Shown here one piece after another: positions 61,024-62,936 of a stretch of 62,936 bases of DNA (within the stretch, counting starts at the first letter, position 1; the number at the start of each line of letters is the position of its first letter). Position numbers and translations under genes: made by a program. This DNA comes from Pseudomonadota bacterium (GTDB lineage: Bacteria > Pseudomonadota > Alphaproteobacteria > Sphingomonadales > Sphingomonadaceae). The notes beneath the pieces are model-generated. The model was not told the origin of the DNA. It worked only from the letters and a program-made list of their open reading frames with translations, and ran no database searches. The DNA is taken from contig JAJZQN010000020.1 in the NCBI GenBank assembly GCA_021847605.1, positions 1 through 62,936 on the forward strand, given 5' to 3'.

Positions 61024-61315
61024 ATTGCTGCTGACCTTTCATTGCGCTCTGGCCGATGCCGATCTTGTGGCCGAGGTGATCCGCAGCCACTCCAAAGCGG
61101 CGTTGCATCGCCGGGCCGAATCGGTGCTGGGCCGGGATTTTGACGATGCCGATACCACGGAGCGGGTGAGTGGCATTCTACGCCGGCAGGCGCTGGAACT
61201 GATCATAGAGGAAGAGATGGTCGATCCCATCGTGGCGGCGGTCGCCGCCGCGCGGCGTGCCTTGCCAGTGCGCTGGCATGCCGTGCCGGTTTTTCGTCGG
61301 GGGAGGATCGCATGA
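61016..61315 (+). CDS. DUF3240-family protein of metal efflux operons
   Basis: 99 residues: MAELLLTFHCALADADLVAEVIRSHSK and, at the end, VRWHAVPVFRRGRIA. It fits DUF3240, small cytoplasmic proteins encoded between CzcA-like pump and CzcC-like channel genes. A PII-like fold has been suggested for such proteins; function unclear. Starts eight bases inside the pump gene and overlaps the channel gene by ATGA, so expression is tightly coupled. Confidence 0.8.
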   Translation: MAELLLTFHCALADADLVAEVIRSHSKAALHRRAESVLGRDFDDADTTERVSGILRRQALELIIEEEMVDPIVAAVAAARRALPVRWHAVPVFRRGRIA

Positions 61316-62556
61316 AGATGCGTCTTTGTTTGTTGGCCGGAGCGGCGCTGATGGCGTGGCCGGTGATGGCCAATGCCGAACCCTATGGCCTGCCACCGGA
61401 GGCGCAGGTTGTGGCTGCGCTCGACCATCATCCCAATGTGGAGGCTGCGCGTGCGCGTATCGGAGCAGCGGGCGCTTCGGCCGCCATGCTGAAGGCCAGT
61501 ACGCATGAGGTGATGCTAAGCGGCAGCTATATGAGCCGCGATGTGACGGGGGAGCGCCGCTATAATGAATTTGATGCGACGGTCAGCCGCGGGTTCCGAT
61601 TGCCAGGCAAGGCTGCGCTCGATCGGGAATCGGGACGGCTGGGCGTGGAAGTCGCCCAGAATCGTATGGAGGATGTGCGCCACGAAACCGCGCTGTCCCT
61701 GTCGGACCTCTGGTTCGACTGGTTGGGGAGCAGCGCCCTCTATCACAGTGACCTTGCCAATGTGGCGTTACTCGACAAGGCGTTAAAGGCGGTGGAACGA
61801 CGCGCCGCCTTGCGTGATGCAGCCTTGCTTGACGTCGATCAGGCGCGCGCTGCGCTGGATCAGGCACGGGGCGCGGCGGCCGGGACATTGGCGCAGCGTG
61901 ATCAGGCGCGTGCATTGTTGAGCGCGAATTTCCCGGATCTTCCTTTGCCTGATGAGGCGCCGGAACTGGGTGACCCGGAACTTCCGCCTGAAGGGGTTAT
62001 GCGCCTTTACGATCTGGTGATCGAACGCTCGCATGAGATTCGCGCCGCTGACAAGGAGGCACAGCGCCTTGATACGCTGGCGCACCGGGCCAAGGCGGAT
62101 CGCATCGCGGACCCTCAGATTGGCGTACGCGCCTTTCGTGAGCGCGATGGACTGGAACGCGGTGCGGGTCTTGTGCTGTCGATGCCACTAGGGGGCAGCT
62201 ATCGTAAGGCGCAGGCGGACATGGCGACGGCGGATGCCGGCGCCGCGCGGCTTGACCTGATGCAGGCGCGCCGTGCGGTCGAGGCGATGGCCCGATCCGA
62301 TATGGTCAATGTCACCAATCGCATGGCCGCTTGGGACAGGCTGCGTGCGGCGATGACCAGCGCTACGGCGGCGGCGGATCGAACGGCGCGGGGCTATGAT
62401 CTGGGTGTTATCGACCTGACCGACCTTCTGCTGGCCCGGCGCCAGATGCAGGAAGCTGTACGCAGTGAAATTGAAGCGCGAAGCGCGGCCATTGCGGCCA
62501 TCGTAAAGGTGCGGATCGATTCCCACAGCATATGGCAGGGCGTGGATGAGGAATAG
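61312..62556 (+). CDS. TolC-family outer membrane channel (CzcC-like)
   Basis: 414 residues. Signal peptide (RLCLLAGAALMAWPVMANA), then two outer-membrane-efflux-protein repeats rich in Ala, Arg and Asp, with the typical EVAQNRMEDVRHETALSLSDLWFDWLGS and YDLGVIDLTDLLLARRQMQEAVRSE helices. Forms the outer membrane exit of the RND pump. It is the last gene of the operon before the rRNA promoter. Confidence 0.9.
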   Translation: MKMRLCLLAGAALMAWPVMANAEPYGLPPEAQVVAALDHHPNVEAARARIGAAGASAAMLKASTHEVMLSGSYMSRDVTGERRYNEFDATVSRGFRLPGKAALDRESGRLGVEVAQNRMEDVRHETALSLSDLWFDWLGSSALYHSDLANVALLDKALKAVERRAALRDAALLDVDQARAALDQARGAAAGTLAQRDQARALLSANFPDLPLPDEAPELGDPELPPEGVMRLYDLVIERSHEIRAADKEAQRLDTLAHRAKADRIADPQIGVRAFRERDGLERGAGLVLSMPLGGSYRKAQADMATADAGAARLDLMQARRAVEAMARSDMVNVTNRMAAWDRLRAAMTSATAAADRTARGYDLGVIDLTDLLLARRQMQEAVRSEIEARSAAIAAIVKVRIDSHSIWQGVDEE

Positions 62557-62653
62557 CGGGGGGACGCTCTCCTTCCTGTGAATGGGCCAGCCAGGTACGC
62601 TCCAACGGGTCTCAGAAGCGACGAAACGGGCAGCATGTCATTTTTTTGAAATT
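62557..62653. other. Spacer with AT-rich tract upstream of rRNA promoter
   Basis: 97 bases after the channel gene. A run ATTTTTTTGAAATT (62640-62653) directly upstream of the promoter repeat could act as an UP element. No clear terminator for the efflux operon was seen. Confidence 0.4.
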
Positions 62654-62743
62654 AGTCGTTGACCGAATCGTTGGGTGTATCTAGAGGGCTTTTCACCGGA
62701 CGGGGCGGCGCTGCTGAGGCGCTGAATTGACCGGTCGCCAACA
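62654..62743. repeat. 90-bp terminal inverted repeat, right arm
   Basis: Exact reverse complement of 1-90. It covers the rRNA promoter and early leader. Identity ends at 62653 on the inner side. Confidence 0.95.
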
Positions 62744-62936
62744 TCGACGGACAGCAGTCCCCCGGAACGCAAGGAACGGGGTGGATGGTTGTCCGCCATT
62801 GATTGTCTGGTCGGTTCTTTGACATTGTTGATTGATGAAGGGACATGTGGGCGGCGGCTCCGGTCTGCCAGGGCTTTCAGGCCTGGTGTGATCGGTTAAA
62901 TTAAGCCGTTCCTTATTGGGGTTTGTCGGGTTTACT
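62654..62936 (+). promoter_or_regulatory. rRNA operon promoter and leader, right copy
   Basis: TTGACC (62659-62664), 17 bases, TAGAGG (62682-62687) is a candidate promoter. Downstream the sequence TCGGTTCTTTGACATTGTTG (62811-62830) and AAGGGACATGTGGGCGGCGG (62838-62857) matches my recollection of 16S leader regions in sphingomonads, where a TTCTTTGACATTGTnGAT block precedes the 16S gene. The 16S start itself lies beyond the window. Confidence 0.75.

Overview
The window looks like the origin-proximal part of a large secondary replicon (chromid or megaplasmid) of a sphingomonad, probably Sphingobium or a close relative. The evidence is GC-rich alphaproteobacterial coding sequence, a plasmid-type parA-parB-repA module at 21.1-24.7 kb, several TonB, organosulfur and metal functions typical of sphingomonads, and rRNA operon promoters at both ends. 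The first 90 bases are an exact reverse complement of bases 62654-62743. The right-hand copy runs into an rRNA leader, so two rRNA operons, each read outward, appear to bracket the whole segment. No rRNA gene itself is inside the window.

Layout. (1) 0.3-18.7 kb: an organosulfur scavenging island, almost entirely on the minus strand. It holds a sulfonate-type ABC transporter (permease, ATPase, three different substrate-binding proteins), a TonB-dependent receptor, three flavin-dependent desulfonation or C-S cleaving enzyme types (SsuD, NtaA/DszA-like, DszC/SfnB-like), a thiol-dioxygenase-like cupin coupled to a three-domain rhodanese, a class II aldolase, a 2-hydroxyacid dehydrogenase, a peroxiredoxin-like protein, a LysR regulator and an FAD/NAD(P) protein. 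A 50-codon ORF with a strong ribosome binding site leads one of its transcripts. No FMN reductase is present. (2) 18.8-20.7 kb: ohr/ohrR peroxide defence with palindromic operators, then a membrane protein. (3) 20.7-26.2 kb: partition and replication module with five copies of a repeat close to ACGTGTTTTCGGAATCATG flanking parABrepA, then a plasmid-type DUF1612-like protein. (4) 26.2-29.2 kb: decayed DNA containing a MarR gene, a DUF3861 gene, and remnants of an outer-membrane efflux protein, an IS5-family transposase and an EmrA-type adaptor.

(5) 29.3-35.7 kb: Cds1-like cysteine desulfhydrase, carboxylesterase, and a tesA / ABC-ATPase / FtsX-permease group. (6) 35.7-40.2 kb: copper resistance. 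A divergent copC, then a CnrY-CnrX-CnrH-like trio (membrane anti-sigma, periplasmic metal sensor, ECF sigma factor) leading directly into copA-copB. All five metal ligands known for CnrX are conserved at a constant offset of three residues. (7) 40.5-47.6 kb: a probable envelope glycan or lipid group: unknown helical protein, flippase, two thymidylate-kinase-like P-loop proteins (one interrupted by an in-frame TGA), a two-component system and a PAP2/Aur1-like phosphotransferase. (8) 47.8-54.7 kb: leucine/isovalerate catabolism (isovaleryl-CoA dehydrogenase, both methylcrotonyl-CoA carboxylase subunits) with a MaoC hydratase and a CitE-like CoA lyase, but no HMG-CoA lyase. (9) 54.7-62.6 kb: an IS3 3' remnant, a two-component system and a CzcCBA-like heavy-metal RND efflux operon including a DUF3240 protein. 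(10) 62.65 kb to the end: rRNA operon promoter and leader.

The clearest candidates for something not well described are the CnrX-type sensor wired to a copper operon, the triple-rhodanese/cupin pair in the sulfur island, the kinase-flippase-Aur1 group, and the repeat-flanked origin between inverted rRNA operons. All calls are from reading the sequence and translations; no database search was run.
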